This document shows positions 25,354 through 34,500 of a stretch of DNA of 64,000 bases, in pieces (within the stretch, counting starts at the first letter, position 1; each line of letters begins with the position of its first letter). The stretch lies in assembly GCA_031550435.1 (NCBI GenBank), contig JAVBOO010000012.1, positions 1 through 64,000 on the forward strand, in the 5' to 3' direction. Origin of the DNA: JAVBOO01 sp031550435 (GTDB lineage Bacteria > Bacillota > Clostridia > Lachnospirales > WRAX01). The translations under genes were made by a program, and so were the position numbers. A model generated the notes under the pieces. The model saw only the letters and a program-made list of their open reading frames with translations, had not been told where the DNA came from and searched no databases.

Positions 25354-25953
25354 ATTTCGTATATATATCTTGTAAGGAACGGAAAATGTAAAACAGACGA
25401 AGACAAGGGGTACTTGGGATACGGTGATTCAGAGCTTCACAAAGACGGTCTGGCGCAATGCGAAGCTCTGAGCGCTTACTTTTCCGGCAAAAAAATCTCG
25501 GTTGTTATACACAGCGGCAGTAAGCAGGCCGCAAGAACAGCTGAAATTATTGCCGGAAATCGTATCCCCGTTGTCGCCGATACCGGTTTCGCGGAGCTGA
25601 ACCCCGGTGATTGGAACGGCAAAAGTTTTGACGAGATCAAAATCACCTTCCCCGAACAATATGAAACAATGATCAAAAACACGCCCTGTTTCAGCCCTCC
25701 TAACGGAGAGAGCCTTCGCTCTTGCTGCAACCGCATGCTGGGCGCTTTTTTCTCTGCCGCAAACGCGGAGAAAACGCAAAACATGGTAATCGTTTCGCAT
25801 TTTCATGCTCTGCGCTGTTTGGTTTCGGCCCTCTATTTCTCCGACATCGGCAGAATCTCGGCTATAAATCAGGATAACTGCTGTGTGAATGTCGTCGAAA
25901 AAATCGGATCGGAATTCATCGTGAAATCGATAAACAAAATTGTATATTGTTGA
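25354..25953 (+). CDS. Histidine-phosphatase-like protein, ATT start, His to Asn
   Basis: The reading frame gives ISYIYLVRNGKCKTDEDKGY..., matching the phosphoglycerate-mutase-like start (I/V)YLVRHG, then PGDWNGKSF and VIVSHFHALRC with the second catalytic His. The nucleophilic His of RHG is replaced by Asn (AAC where CAC would give His). No ATG, GTG or TTG exists in frame between the upstream stop and the RNG motif. The first in-frame TTG (25414) would remove that motif. GGAG at 25342 lies 8 bp before an ATT at 25354, and a promoter fits 39 bp further up. The gene may be a pseudoenzyme or a decaying gene. About 200 residues, otherwise intact. Confidence 0.7.
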   Translation: MSYIYLVRNGKCKTDEDKGYLGYGDSELHKDGLAQCEALSAYFSGKKISVVIHSGSKQAARTAEIIAGNRIPVVADTGFAELNPGDWNGKSFDEIKITFPEQYETMIKNTPCFSPPNGESLRSCCNRMLGAFFSAANAEKTQNMVIVSHFHALRCLVSALYFSDIGRISAINQDNCCVNVVEKIGSEFIVKSINKIVYC

Positions 25954-25973
25954 GGCGCAAATAAACAATTATC

Positions 25974-26108
25974 TAAGTAAGTGCTGATTTAATCGAACGG
26001 TTGCGCCCGCAAGCATCCCGCTCCGCACAAAGGCCGTATAACGGCCGCTTAGGACGAGGATACACGGATTAAATCAGCCCAGTATCCGCCCAAAGTGATT
26101 TAATCAGT
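25974..26108 (-). repeat. Dispersed repeat family C, long copy (inverted)
   Basis: The ends, GTGCTGATTTAATCGA and GTGATTTAATCAGTG, show the CTGATTAAATC unit at both termini. The middle holds GGCCGTATAACGGCCG. It runs directly into a family A element at 26113. Confidence 0.75.
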
Positions 26109-26112
26109 GTCT

Positions 26113-26190
26113 ACCTAAACCTGTCGCCTCAATCCACTTAGGCCTGCAGCGCCGGGTATAAGTGGGTGATTAAACCGCATGGTTTAATCT
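26113..26190 (+). repeat. Dispersed repeat family A, copy 3
   Basis: CTAAACCTGTCGCCTCAA, CCACTTAGGCC...GTATAAGTGG, then GATTAAACC-GCAT-GGTTTAATC, a perfect 9-bp stem. Confidence 0.75.
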
Positions 26191-26222
26191 TGGGGATCAT
26201 TTAGACAAACCGATTACAAATC

Positions 26223-26269
26223 AAAAAACAAGCATATATCGAATTTCTGCGATACATGCTTGTTTTTTG
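26223..26269 (-). terminator. Terminator of the HPt gene
   Basis: AAAAAACAAGCAT...ATGCTTGTTTTTT is a strong hairpin 8 bp after the HPt stop on the minus strand. A- and T-runs flank it on both sides, so it could work in both directions. Confidence 0.85.
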
Positions 26270-26276
26270 ATGGTGT

Positions 26277-26642
26277 TTATTGAAGCGCGGCCTTGAGCCT
26301 AGCGCTAAATTCCTCAGACCTTTCAATAAACAGAGGCAGCTGCTCAACGATACTGCGAGCGTCTCCGTTTTTCGCGGCAAGCTCAAGCTCCTTTGCAATA
26401 TCTCCTATAGGCATGATTCCGAGGTTGTACATCGCCCCTTTTATCGAATGTGCTTCAAACGACACAAGCTGTAAGTCCACAGCCTCAAAATCTATGCTTC
26501 TGAGATTCCCAAGACTCTTTTCGAGTAACGGTTCTATCTTTCCGAGCAATCTTAAATAAATCATTTCGTTTCCGGCGACAGTTTTGAGTCCCTGCTGCAC
26601 GTCAATTTCCGGTATGTTTGTAAATCTCTCCGCAACACTCAT
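26277..26642 (-). CDS. Stand-alone histidine phosphotransfer (HPt) protein
   Basis: The 121-residue protein is a single four-helix HPt domain. The phospho-acceptor is H65 in the motif AHSIKGAMYNLG, followed by the GIMPIGDIAKELELAAKNGD helix typical of Hpt. It has its own promoter and terminator and no kinase or receiver next to it. HPt proteins relay phosphate between the receiver of a hybrid kinase and a response regulator. The window also codes for a hybrid kinase (59035-61212) and Spo0A; a link among them is only a hypothesis. Confidence 0.92.
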   Translation of the reverse strand: MSVAERFTNIPEIDVQQGLKTVAGNEMIYLRLLGKIEPLLEKSLGNLRSIDFEAVDLQLVSFEAHSIKGAMYNLGIMPIGDIAKELELAAKNGDARSIVEQLPLFIERSEEFSARLKAALQ

Positions 26643-26797
26643 TATGATTCCCTCTTAAGAAACAAAGTTGTAATTATCAGATAAACAAATTCTTCGTTGC
26701 ACTTTGGAAAACACCGCAAATTATTACTGCACCTATAATATTACGTTAATTTTGCCGTTGAGGATATTCTCTCACGTCAGCCACCTTTTACACAGTA

Positions 26798-26825
26798 ATG
26801 ATACCGGAAAAATGAACTATGTCAA
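26798..26825 (-). promoter_or_regulatory. Promoter of the HPt gene
   Basis: On the minus strand TTGACA (26820-26825) and TATCAT (26798-26803) have a 16-bp spacer, about 155 bp upstream of the HPt start. Confidence 0.65.
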
Positions 26826-26889
26826 CATATTGAAGCGATTAATTCCATAAATTGCAACTTTACTGGACAAAAAAAAGCGATAAGTATAT

Positions 26890-26990
26890 AATGTTACCGT
26901 GAAAGTTAAATAACGCAAATAATATTACCGCGGAAGTTAAATGCCGTATAAAATACTTACGCGGTTACTTGGGTCTTGCAGACGCGCTTA
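26890..26990 (+). repeat. Dispersed repeat family D, copy
   Basis: TGTTACCGTGAAAGTTAAATA, then AATATTACCGCGGAAGTTAAA, then AATACTTACGCGGTTACTTGGG. The first half-unit is duplicated in degenerate form, as in the copy at 1934. It lies between the HPt promoter and the tryptophanase gene. The remaining sequence to 27203 shows no gene and no clear TnaC leader peptide. Confidence 0.65.
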
Positions 26991-27215
26991 CCTGCTTTCG
27001 GCAGGTATGTTTTCGAGTTCGCGCACGTTTTGGCGCGGGCAGGCATACGAGCCGCTGCATGGCAAACAACCGATTTTATCGCCGCTGTTTGCTCTTAGAG
27101 TTTATCAATAATCCCTTTGCTGAACCCGAAAGGTTCACGGGGGTTACATCGCCAAAATAGTTGTCAATTAAATTGGCGAATAGTAATACTGAAATAAAAA
27201 AATACGGAGGTAAAC

Positions 27216-28598
27216 ATGGAAAATTACAATTTCTTGCCCGAACCATACAAAATCAAGATGGTAGAGCCGATACACCTTATCCCCAGAGAAGAAAGAGCCA
27301 AGGCTCTCGAAAAAGCCGGTTACAACCCGTTTTCGCTCAGAAGCAGGGACGTATTTATAGATTTGCTGACAGACAGCGGAACAGGCGCCATGAGCGACAA
27401 GCAATGGTCTGCTCTCATGCTCGGCGATGAATCGTATGCCGGCAGCAACAGCTTCTATGAACTCGAGGCCGTCGCAACGGATCTTTTCGGCTATAAATAT
27501 ATACTGCCGACCCATCAGGGCAGAGGCGCTGAGCAGGTTCTCTTCCCTCAGTTTATCAAAAAAGGGCAGGACGTAATCGGCAACATGCATTTTGACACGA
27601 CTATGGCACATATTGAACTTTCGGGCGGCATACCCGTGAATCTTGTTCACGACAGAGCGTTTGACACCCAAGTCGAGCACCCGTTTAAAGGCGATTTTGA
27701 CCTTGAAAAGCTCGAAAACTATATTAAGACCAGAGGCCCCGAAAATATCGCGTTTTGCATAATTACCATCACTTGCAACAGCGCCGGCGGCCAGCCCGTT
27801 TCCATGGCAAATATCAAGGCAACAAGCGAAATATGCAAGAAATACGGCGTTAGAGCTCATATGGACTGCGCGAGATTTGCGGAAAACGCTTACTTCATAA
27901 AGAAGAGAGAAGCCGGTTACGAAAATAAGTCCATCAAAGAAATTATCAGAGAGATGTTCACATATACCGAGTCGTTTACCTTGAGCGCGAAAAAAGACGG
28001 CCTTGTCAATATCGGCGGACTTATAGGCGTAAAGCAGGAAGAACAGACCTATATTAACGCTCGTTCGATGCTGGTTCCCATGGAAGGCTTCGCTACTTAC
28101 GGCGGACTTGCAGGAAGAGATATGGCCGCTCTCGCCGTCGGTCTCACGGAAGTTGTCGAAGAAGACTATCTCGAAAGCAGAATTAATCAAATCGAATACC
28201 TTGCCGAAAGACTTAAATCTTACGGAGTGCCGTTCCAGACTCCTGCCGGCGGACATGCAATCTTCCTTGACGCGAAGAAGATACTTCCGCATATTCCTTA
28301 CCATGAATTCCCGGCTCAGGCTCTGGCTAACGCGATATACCTTGAAGGCGGCATCCGCCCGGTCGAAATCGGCTCCTTCCTGCTCGGAAGAAACCCGCAG
28401 GGCGAGCAGCTCGAGTCTCCGCTCGAACTCGTCAGACTCACCATCCCCCGCAGAGTTTACACGATCAGCCATCTCGAGTACATAGCTCAGATATGCGCAA
28501 AGGTCGCGAAAAACGCAAGCGAGCTTAAAGGTCTAAAAATAACATTCGAACCGCCGGTGCTCAGACACTTTACGGCAAGGCTCGAGCCTCTCAAATAA
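27216..28598 (+). CDS. tnaA: Tryptophanase (PLP-dependent beta-eliminating lyase)
   Basis: The 460-residue enzyme would split L-tryptophan into indole, pyruvate and ammonia. The PLP lysine is K260 in LSAKKDG. PTHQGRGAEQ (98-107) and MDCARFAENAYFIK are also typical. The alternative, tyrosine phenol-lyase, is less likely. It has Thr where this protein has D127 (FDTT, as in tryptophanase) and an Arg in an MERG motif where this protein reads VEIGSFLLGR, as in E. coli TnaA. GGAGG lies 8 bp before the ATG. No tryptophan permease gene is adjacent. The antisense 434-codon frame is a shadow. Confidence 0.88.
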   Translation: MENYNFLPEPYKIKMVEPIHLIPREERAKALEKAGYNPFSLRSRDVFIDLLTDSGTGAMSDKQWSALMLGDESYAGSNSFYELEAVATDLFGYKYILPTHQGRGAEQVLFPQFIKKGQDVIGNMHFDTTMAHIELSGGIPVNLVHDRAFDTQVEHPFKGDFDLEKLENYIKTRGPENIAFCIITITCNSAGGQPVSMANIKATSEICKKYGVRAHMDCARFAENAYFIKKREAGYENKSIKEIIREMFTYTESFTLSAKKDGLVNIGGLIGVKQEEQTYINARSMLVPMEGFATYGGLAGRDMAALAVGLTEVVEEDYLESRINQIEYLAERLKSYGVPFQTPAGGHAIFLDAKKILPHIPYHEFPAQALANAIYLEGGIRPVEIGSFLLGRNPQGEQLESPLELVRLTIPRRVYTISHLEYIAQICAKVAKNASELKGLKITFEPPVLRHFTARLEPLK

Positions 28599-28623
28599 GC
28601 CAATAAGCTCTGATTCGAAAAAG

Positions 28624-28671
28624 TGGCTGTATCCGCGACTAAAATCGCAGATACAGCCATTCTGATTTTAT
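28624..28671 (+). terminator. Terminator after tryptophanase gene
   Basis: TGGCTGTATC and GATACAGCCA form a 10-bp stem with a further CGCG/CGC contact, followed by TTCTGATTTTAT. Confidence 0.75.
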
Positions 28672-28684
28672 AGTCAATTTAAGC

Positions 28685-28712
28685 CAAAAACGGTCTAAAA
28701 CGATGCCGCCTG
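28685..28712 (+). repeat. Short dispersed motif E, copy 2
   Basis: CAAAAACGGTCTAAAACGAT, then GCCGCCTGACT, resembles 925-952 and 43977-44007. Confidence 0.3.
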
Positions 28713-28729
28713 ACTAACCGCCTCGGAAC

Positions 28730-29911
28730 TTAATTCAGCTCTTTTTTGAGCTCCTCGGCCTTGTCCGTTCTTTCCCACGGCAAATCAAGACTAATTCTGC
28801 CGAAATGACCGTATGCCGCCGTTTGCTTGTAAATCGGGCGGCGAAGGTCAAAATGCCTTATAATCGCTGCCGGACGAAGATCAAAGTGCTTACGTATAAG
28901 CTCCGTAATACGCTCGTCGGGCAATTTTCCTGTATTATTTGTGTTTACGGATATGGATACCGGGTGCGACACTCCTATCGCGTAAGCCACCTCAATCTGA
29001 CACTCTTCCGCAAGCCCTGAAGCAACAATGTTTTTTGCGACATACCTTGCCATATAGCAAGCCGAACGGTCAACCTTTGTCGGGTCCTTGCCTGAAAAAC
29101 AGCCGCCGCCGTGCGAAGCATATCCTCCGTACGTATCGACGATTATTTTCCTGCCGGTAAGCCCGCAGTCGGCCTGCGGACCGCCGATGACAAATCTTCC
29201 GGTCGGGTTAACATAGATTTTTGTGGTATTGCTCAGAAGTTCGGCAGGCACTACGGGCTTTATCACGTATTCGATTACATCATTTTCGATACGCTCGTGC
29301 GTAACATCCGCGTCGTGCTGGGTAGATACGACGACACAGCTGACCCCGACGGGCTTTCCGTCCTCATAGTTCACTGTTACCTGAGATTTCCCGTCCGGTC
29401 TTAAATACGGAATTGCGCCGTTTTTTCTGACCTCGGTGAGCCTTTTTGTAATCCTATGCGCAAGATAAATAGGCATCGGCATCAGTTCATCGGTATCGCG
29501 GCAGGCATAGCCGAACATCATACCCTGGTCGCCCGCTCCCGTGCTTTCCTCATAATCGCCGGAACCCTGCTTCGCCTCCAGCGCCTTGTCAACGCCGAGG
29601 GCTATGTCCGGAGACTGGCCCTTAAGCGATACGATAACGGCGCACGAATCAGCGTCAAACCCTATATCAGAGTTGTTGTAGCCTATTTCTCTTACAGTCT
29701 GCCTGACAACGCTTTCAATATCGACATAACAGTCGGCCGTAACCTCACCGGCAACAAATACAAGTCCGGTTGTAGCCATTACTTCGCAGGCCACTCTCGC
29801 GTTCGGATCTTTTGCAAGCATCGCGTCAAGTATCGCGTCGGATATCTGATCGCACATTTTATCCGGATGGCCCTCAGTTACGGACTCGGATGTAAAAACG
29901 TATTTACTCAT
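28730..29911 (-). CDS. metK: S-adenosylmethionine synthetase
   Basis: The 393-residue enzyme makes S-adenosylmethionine from methionine and ATP. It shows the ATP-site start ESVTEGHPDKMCDQISDAILD, GAGDQGMMFGYA, the FVIGGPQADCGLTGRKIIVDTYGG core and GGCFSGKDPTKVDRSACY. Length is typical. Its start overlaps the end of nrdR by 8 bp, so it appears to be translated from the nrdR transcript. No SAM riboswitch is visible in front of it. The product supplies the several methyltransferases and radical SAM enzymes coded nearby. Confidence 0.97.
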   Translation of the reverse strand: MSKYVFTSESVTEGHPDKMCDQISDAILDAMLAKDPNARVACEVMATTGLVFVAGEVTADCYVDIESVVRQTVREIGYNNSDIGFDADSCAVIVSLKGQSPDIALGVDKALEAKQGSGDYEESTGAGDQGMMFGYACRDTDELMPMPIYLAHRITKRLTEVRKNGAIPYLRPDGKSQVTVNYEDGKPVGVSCVVVSTQHDADVTHERIENDVIEYVIKPVVPAELLSNTTKIYVNPTGRFVIGGPQADCGLTGRKIIVDTYGGYASHGGGCFSGKDPTKVDRSACYMARYVAKNIVASGLAEECQIEVAYAIGVSHPVSISVNTNNTGKLPDERITELIRKHFDLRPAAIIRHFDLRRPIYKQTAAYGHFGRISLDLPWERTDKAEELKKELN

Positions 29912-30407
29912 TATTTTCCTCCTTCGTTGACTCGGTTGCGCTCTTTTCCCGCTCTTTTTCTTTCAGCATTTTAGCAAGCTCGTCCATGAACGTATCAATG
30001 TTCTTGAACCGCTTATACACGGACGCAAAACGAACGTACGAAACCTCATCCGTTTCCTTTAATTTGTCCATTACAAGCTCGCCTATGTCACGAGAATCGA
30101 TTTCCCTTTTCATCGAATTCAGAAAAGTATTTTCTATCTCCGTAGCTGTCTGCTCTATCTGCTCCATGGTGACACTTCTTTTGTTGCACGCGCTCATAAG
30201 GCTTCTGACTATTTTCGACCTGTCAAAAGCCTCCCTTGTGCCGTTACGTTTAATAACGGTCATCGGTATCGTATCCAGACGCTCATACGTCGTAAACTTC
30301 TCGTTGCAGCTTTCGCACTGCCTCCGCCTTCGGATTACTGTGTTTTCGTCCATTGCCCGCGAATCGTTTACTTTCGTATCAATATTTCCGCAAAACGGAC
30401 ACTTCAT
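29904..30407 (-). CDS. nrdR: Transcriptional repressor NrdR
   Basis: The 167-residue protein has an N-terminal zinc ribbon with C3, C6, C31 and C34 (MKCPFCGN...CESC) and an ATP-cone domain starting at VIKRNGTREAFDRSKI. NrdR senses dATP/ATP and represses ribonucleotide reductase genes. The Lys/Glu-rich C-terminal tail (about 15 residues) overlaps the metK start. Target NrdR boxes lie outside this window as far as I can see. Confidence 0.96.
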   Translation of the reverse strand: MKCPFCGNIDTKVNDSRAMDENTVIRRRRQCESCNEKFTTYERLDTIPMTVIKRNGTREAFDRSKIVRSLMSACNKRSVTMEQIEQTATEIENTFLNSMKREIDSRDIGELVMDKLKETDEVSYVRFASVYKRFKNIDTFMDELAKMLKEKEREKSATESTKEENNE

Positions 30408-30483
30408 CTGTTCACCTCTTGTATATCGGAAAGCGCAAAATTATTTTTAGCGCCGCCCGTGCATTCCCATTGTCACAGCCGGA

Positions 30484-30744
30484 TTATTCGCAATCCACAA
30501 GCACTTTTTCGGTATTAACATCCACGAGAATTATATCTTCTCCCATTTGAACTATACAGTCCCACGGGATAATAAACTCCTGCTCGCTCCCGAAAATACC
30601 AAACATGCGACCGGGCCCGGCAACAATAACGGCAACGATTTTGCCGCGTGTCACATCTATATCCAAGTCAGCCGCATAACCGAAGCGCGCGCCGTCTCTG
30701 ACATTGATTACTTCCTTTTGCCGTATATCGTAAATTCTTGCCAT
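30484..30744 (-). CDS. YlmC/YmxH-type PRC-barrel sporulation protein
   Basis: A protein of about 86 residues from the ATG at 30744 (MARIYDIRQKEVINVRDG). The pattern GARFGYAADLDIDVTRGKIVAVIV followed by FIIPWDCIVQMGEDIILV is the single PRC-barrel fold of the YlmC/YmxH family, linked to sporulation in Firmicutes. An in-frame start 12 bp upstream (30756) is possible, but AAGGA would then abut it. It precedes nrdR by about 75 bp on the same strand. Confidence 0.85.
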   Translation of the reverse strand: MARIYDIRQKEVINVRDGARFGYAADLDIDVTRGKIVAVIVAGPGRMFGIFGSEQEFIIPWDCIVQMGEDIILVDVNTEKVLVDCE

Positions 30745-30888
30745 AACCGTCACCATCCTTCATATAAATATATGGAGGCTCACGGTTGTACGATACCATA
30801 TATGCATAAATGCCTGCCGGACAGCGATCTGGCATGATTTCTTGCGCAAGCATTCGTTTCCCGGACGAAAAGTACTCTATGGATACCG

Positions 30889-31149
30889 TTACTTTATATC
30901 AAAAATAAAATCATACTCGACCCATTCCTCTGACAGAATACCGGACGCTGTCAAACAGTCTTTCGGAACGTTTTCGGTCTCAAACTCGATGCAAAACTCC
31001 GCGTATGTCTCCCCTTCTATCAGCGCCGAGCCGGTAGCCCTGTAGCGCTTGCCCTCGCCCTCGACATACTCCGCGGAAAACAGTACATCCTCAACCTCAA
31101 GCTTGTTAAGCTCGGCCGCAATCTCGCTTTCTGTAAACGTGTATTTCAT
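30889..31149 (-). CDS. Small acidic protein of unknown function
   Basis: An 86-residue protein from the ATG at 31149, which has GGAGG 6 bp upstream; the frame is open to 31185 without signal. It is acidic (VEDVLFSAEYVEGEGKRYRATGSALIEGETYAEFCIEFE), with alternating hydrophobic residues suggesting a small beta sheet. No family recognised. It is the first gene of the series leading to ymxH-type, nrdR and metK. Confidence 0.65.
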   Translation of the reverse strand: MKYTFTESEIAAELNKLEVEDVLFSAEYVEGEGKRYRATGSALIEGETYAEFCIEFETENVPKDCLTASGILSEEWVEYDFIFDIK

Positions 31150-31511
31150 AAACTGCCTCCAAGTATTACTCTTTAGTAAGCGCAAAACAAATGGGATTGA
31201 AGTGAAAATCTCAAAACAAACCGTTTGCGCCGGTCTTATTTGAAATTTTTTGACATAGCCCGCACTTATTTAGGAAGTATATCACATTTATGCAAATTTT
31301 AAAGTCGTTTGGCTTTAAATTAATATTGATTATTTTTGTGCTTAGACGTAATATTACCGAGTCGGCAAAATATTGTCAACTATTGTTGAAAAATCTTGCC
31401 GGTAAGAGTATAGTGACTTTGTATGTAAACATGTACCCAACGTAACCCGTATATTTTATGGCGGCATATGCCGGCCAAAATACAACCGTTACATTACCTT
31501 AAGGAGACACA
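31150..31511. other. Divergent intergenic region before the activase gene
   Basis: It contains the promoter at 31386-31414, AAGGAG just before the activase ATG and a 120-bp AT-rich leader. No gene and none of the dispersed repeats are seen. Confidence 0.5.
31386..31414 (+). promoter_or_regulatory. Promoter of the activase-S41-engB series
   Basis: TTGAAA (31386-31391) and TATAGT (31409-31414) have a 17-bp spacer. Confidence 0.6.
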
Positions 31512-34500
31512 ATGACAAATTACAGGCTCGGCATTGATGTCGGCTCAACGACAGTTAAACTCGCCGTTGTTGAAGACGACAGGCTGATTTACAGCGATTA
31601 TTCCAGACATTATTCAAATATAAACGAAACATTAAACGCCGTGCTCGCCAAGGCAGCCGAAAAACTCGGAAACATACGTTTTTCGGCATGTATAACTGGT
31701 TCAGGCGGACTTACCATATCCGAAAGGCTCGAGGTAAAGTTTGTTCAGGAAGTCGAAGCGGTTGCAACGGCTCTGGGCAAGCTTCCAAAAGCCGTCGATG
31801 TCGCCATCGAAATCGGCGGGGAAGACGCAAAGATTCTTTACATGTCAAACGGCATTGAACAGCGCATGAACGGAATATGCGCCGGAGGAACGGGAGCGTT
31901 TATCGACCAGATGGCGTCTCTTCTCCGAACCGATGCCGACGGGCTTAACGATTATGCGAAGTCATATAAAGTGATATACCCGATTGCCGCGCGCTGCGGC
32001 GTTTTCGCTAAAAGCGATATACAGCCGCTTATAAACGAGGGCGCCTCAAAGCCGGATTTAGCCGTATCCGTGTATCAAGCCGTCGTCGCACAGACTATAA
32101 GCGGTCTCGCATGCGGCAGGCCCATAAGAGGCAGAGTGGCCTTCCTTGGCGGACCGCTGCACTTTACCTCCGAGCTTCGAAAGAGGTTTATCGATGTACT
32201 GAATCTCACCGAAGATCAGGTTGTGCTGCCCGAAAATTCGCATCTTTTCGCGGTTATTGGCTGCGCCGTTTCCTCTGTGGACGAAGAAAGCACGTCTTTT
32301 TCCGAGCTTATCACAAAGCATGCATCAGACTCGAAATCATCGTTCGAAATATCGCGCTTGCAGCCGCTTTTTAACAGTGAAGAAGAATACGGCAATTTCA
32401 AGAAACGCCATTCTGATACCTCTTTGCCCAAACGCGAGCTTTGCAGCTATAAGGGGAAAGCTTTTCTGGGAATCGATGCCGGTTCGACGACCGCAAAAAT
32501 GGCTCTTATTTCCGAAAAGGGAGAGCTTTTGTACTCGTTCTATAAAGGAAACCAAGGGCACCCGCTTGAGGTTATTACAGACGCACTCAAAGAGCTGTAC
32601 GGTATGTTACCGCCTTCGGTAAAAATCGCTAATTCCGCTGTTACAGGCTACGGAGAAGGTCTTTTGAAAACGGCTCTTTCAATAGATATCGGCGAAATTG
32701 AGACCGTCGCGCACTATAAAGCCGCCGCGTTCTTTGAACCCGATGTTGATTTTATACTCGATATCGGCGGTCAGGACATGAAATGCATACGCCTGCACGA
32801 CGGCGTAATAGACAATATATTGCTAAATGAGGCATGTTCCGCAGGCTGCGGCTCATTTATCGAGACATTCGCAAACTCACTCGGCTTCAATGCTGCCGAC
32901 TTTGCGGAAATCGCGCTCGAATCAAAGCATCCTATCGACCTCGGAACGCGCTGCACGGTGTTTATGAACTCCAGAGTCAAGCAGGCGCAAAAAGAAGGCG
33001 CGGCTGTGTCTGATATCTCTGCCGGACTTGCGTATTCCGTAATAAAGAATGCATTGCAAAAAGTAATAAAAATCACGGATCCGACAGAAATGGGTAAAAA
33101 AATAGTCGTTCAGGGCGGAACGTTTTACAACAACGCAGTTTTGAGAAGCTTTGAGCTTATTGCCGGCAGAGAGGCGACAAGACCCGATATAGCCGGAATT
33201 ATGGGCGCTTTCGGAGCGGCCGTTATTGCGCGCGAACGATACGAAGAAGGCTATGTTTCGACTCTCGCAGATATTGCCGGTCTTAACTCGTTTAAAACCG
33301 AGACGACCATGACCCGCTGCCGCTCTTGTGAAAACAACTGTATGCTGACTATCAACACGTTTGCCTCCGGTAATCGTTTTATCAGCGGAAATCGCTGCGA
33401 AAAAGGACTCGGAGCAGAAAAAAGCGATAAGAACCTGCCGAACCTGTTTGAGTACAAGTACAAACGCGTTTTCGCTTATGAACCGTTGCCTCTTTCCGAA
33501 GCGTCAAGGGGTACGGTCGGCATACCCAGAGTTCTTAATATCTTCGAAAACTATCCGCTTTGGCATACATTCTTTACCGCGCTGAAATACCGCGTTGAGC
33601 TTTCGCCGCGTTCTTCAAGAGCTTTGTATGAGACCGGCATAGAATCCATGCCCAGCGAATCGGTTTGCTATCCGGCAAAACTCTGCCACGGCCATATTAT
33701 GTCTCTCATAAACAAGGGGATTGATTTTATTTTTTACCCCAGTGTAGCTTACGAGAAAAAGGACATCGAAAAAGCCGACAATTGCTACAACTGCCCGATA
33801 GTAACGTCTTATCCCGAAAACATCCGCAATAACGTAGAAGAAATACGGGAAAAGAACATAGATTTCCGCAATCCCTTCCTTAATATCGGCGACAGGCTGA
33901 TTTTTATCGAAAGCATGATTAGGGCCTTTCCCGAAATCCCCAGAGGAGAAATCATGAAAGCGGCTTCTCTCGCTTGGGACGAACAGGAAGCTTTCAGAGC
34001 CGATATCCGCAGAAAAGGTGACGAAGCGCTCGAATACATAGACTCCTCGAATATACGCGGAATAGTCTTGGCAGGCAGGCCATACCATGTTGACCCCGAA
34101 ATTAACCATGGGATTTCAGAACTGATTACCGGCTACGGCGCCGCAGTTCTGACTGAGGATTCTGTCGCGCACCTCGGTTTGGGACTCGAACGACCTCTCA
34201 ACGTAATGGATCAATGGGCGTACCATTCCAGGCTGTATACAGCCGCGCATTTCGTCGGTACAAAAAAGAATCTGGAGTTTGTCCAGCTCAACTCGTTCGG
34301 CTGCGGCCTTGATGCCGTAACCTCCGATACTGCGAGAGAAATAATCGAAGGCTGCGGCAAGATATACACGCTGATAAAAATCGACGAGGTAAACAATCTC
34401 GGCTCGGCTCGTATCAGAATACGCTCACTCTTTGCCGCTCTTGACGAAAAGAGGCGCAAATACCCGAATGCAGAGCTTAAACGCAGAAAACTAAAAAAAC

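Noticed and set aside
25179..25391. Open frame of 70 codons before the histidine phosphatase
   Set aside because: It begins inside the family B repeat and is out of frame with the RNG motif; no homology is seen.
26969..27160. Possible TnaC-like leader peptide upstream of tryptophanase
   Set aside because: The frame starts inside a family D repeat, lacks the Trp-Asp-Pro arrangement of TnaC and has no ribosome binding site.
27168..28472. 434-codon open frame antisense to tryptophanase
   Set aside because: It mirrors the tryptophanase codon pattern, has no ribosome binding site and no family motifs.
28730..30483. SAM riboswitch controlling metK
   Set aside because: No leader exists before metK, which overlaps nrdR, and none of the conserved SAM-I features is seen in the region.
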